A stretch of DNA of 64,000 nucleotides, taken from assembly GCA_963715485.1 (NCBI GenBank), contig OY970244.1, forward strand, positions 2,356,001 to 2,420,000. The letters run 5' to 3'. The notes under the pieces were generated by a model. It worked only from the letters and a program-made list of their open reading frames with translations. It was not told the DNA's origin and made no database searches. Source of the DNA: SG8-30 sp963715485 (GTDB taxonomy: Bacteria; Pseudomonadota; Gammaproteobacteria; Steroidobacterales; Steroidobacteraceae). Made by a program: the position numbers and the translations under genes. Numbering within the stretch: position 1 is the stretch's first letter; each line of letters begins with the position of its first letter. Below are positions 63,214-64,000 of the stretch, in pieces.

Positions 63214-64000
63214 AAGCCCTGGTCGAGGACGCCTTCGAGCGCCGTACCGAATTTTCCCCCTCGGAGGTTCCCCACGACCTGGCGGTCGCCCTCGACGACT
63301 GTCTCGACCTGCTCGACTCCGGGCGGGCGCGGGTGGCCGAACCTGCCGGCGACGGCTGGCGTGTCAACGAGTGGCTCAAGAAGGCCGTACTGCTGTACTT
63401 CCGCACCCACGACAACACCGTGATCGAGAACGGCTACACCCGCTTCTACGACAAGGTGCCGCTCAAGTACGCCGGGATGAGCCCGGACCGGTTCCGCGAC
63501 GGCGGGACGCGCGTCGTGCCGCCCGCCATCGCGCGCAAGGGCGCCTACATCGCCCCGAACGTGGTGCTGATGCCGAGCTACGTCAATATCGGCGCCTACG
63601 TCGACGCCGGCAGCATGGTCGACACCTGGGCGACGGTCGGGTCCTGCGCGCAAATCGGACGCAATGTGCACCTCTCGGGGGGCGTCGGGATTGGTGGCGT
63701 GCTGGAGCCCTTGCAGGCGAGCCCCACCATCATCGAGGACGACTGCTTCATAGGTGCCCGTTCGGAGATCGTCGAAGGAGTGATCGTCGAGCGGGGCGCA
63801 GTCATTTCGATGGGCGTCTACATCGGCGCCAGCACCAGGATCTACGACCGGGCCAGCGGCGAGGTGCACTACGGCCGGGTACCCTCGGGTGCCGTCGTCG
63901 TCCCGGGCTCGCTGCCCTCAGCCGACGGCCGCTATTCGCTCTACTGCGCGGTGATCGTCAAGCGTGTGGATGCGCAGACACGCGCCAAGACTGCAGTCAA
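63201..64000 (+). CDS. dapD: Tetrahydrodipicolinate N-succinyltransferase, partial at the right edge
   Basis: DapD succinylates tetrahydrodipicolinate, giving the substrate that leads to DapC. About 266 codons are present and the frame is open at the edge; E. coli DapD has 274 residues. The N-terminal domain is followed by a left-handed beta-helix with PPAIARKGAYIAPNVVLMP and VNIGAYVDAGSMVDTWATVG. The ATG at 63201 overlaps dapC by 13 bases. Confidence 0.97.
   Translation, partial: MDHLKALVEDAFERRTEFSPSEVPHDLAVALDDCLDLLDSGRARVAEPAGDGWRVNEWLKKAVLLYFRTHDNTVIENGYTRFYDKVPLKYAGMSPDRFRDGGTRVVPPAIARKGAYIAPNVVLMPSYVNIGAYVDAGSMVDTWATVGSCAQIGRNVHLSGGVGIGGVLEPLQASPTIIEDDCFIGARSEIVEGVIVERGAVISMGVYIGASTRIYDRASGEVHYGRVPSGAVVVPGSLPSADGRYSLYCAVIVKRVDAQTRAKTAV

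Overview
The window is a GC-rich, gene-dense chromosomal segment of a Gram-negative gammaproteobacterium. It carries lipid A synthesis genes, the BAM/Skp outer-membrane module, the RpoE/RseA/RseB/RseP stress circuit, GlnD, and a type IV minor-pilin operon. The order tilS-accA-dnaE-rnhB-lpxB-lpxA-fabZ-lpxD-skp-bamA-rseP-dxr-cdsA-uppS-frr-pyrH-tsf-rpsB, diverging from map-glnD-dapC-dapD, and the order pyrG-kdsA-eno-ftsB-ispD-ispF-truD resemble Xanthomonadales, Nevskiales and related lineages. Genus cannot be fixed from the sequence alone. Almost everything is core genome; I see no prophage, insertion sequence, CRISPR array, tRNA or rRNA.

Layout. 1-8.6 kb (minus strand): rpoE-rseA-rseB-glutaredoxin, then lepA-lepB-DUF4845-rnc-era-recO-pdxJ (pdxJ cut by the left edge). 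8.6-13 kb (minus): a succinate dehydrogenase island, SDHAF4-sdhC-sdhD-sdhA-sdhB-sdhE-ygfX, diverging from ygfZ and a sulfotransferase (plus). 14.6-20 kb (minus): recJ-prfB-lysS-murI, with the programmed frameshift in prfB. 20-24 kb: a DUF498 gene, a 700-bp tandem repeat array without genes, the trio surE-pcm-nlpD, and a Smr-domain gene. 24-30.6 kb (minus): pyrG-kdsA-eno-ftsB-ispD-ispF-truD. 30.8-37.1 kb (minus): minor pilins and PilY1. 37.4-58.2 kb (minus): the long envelope, lipid and replication cluster from rpsB to tilS. 58.5-64 kb (plus): map-glnD-dapC-dapD (dapD cut by the right edge).

How the genes work together. RpoE, its anti-sigma factor RseA, the sensor RseB and the protease RseP are all here, as are likely RpoE targets (bamA, skp, lpx genes). 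The sdh operon is packed with assembly factors (SDHAF4, SdhE), with the Fe-S-linked YgfZ next door. Within operons, starts and stops overlap by 1-4 bases almost throughout, which implies extensive translational coupling.

Unusual content lies mostly in non-coding or junction sequence. There are three about 232-bp tandem units at 20.5-21.1 kb, each able to form three consecutive hairpins. A dispersed REP/REPIN-like palindrome family (core GGGGNCNGNCCCC) occurs near gene boundaries. One such element encloses the lpxB-stop/rnhB-start overlap in its loop, and another encodes the first residues of TilS. The DUF4845 gene upstream of rnc carries a frameshift that fuses its frame to rnc. Ribosomal protein S2 has a C-terminal extension of about 125 residues.
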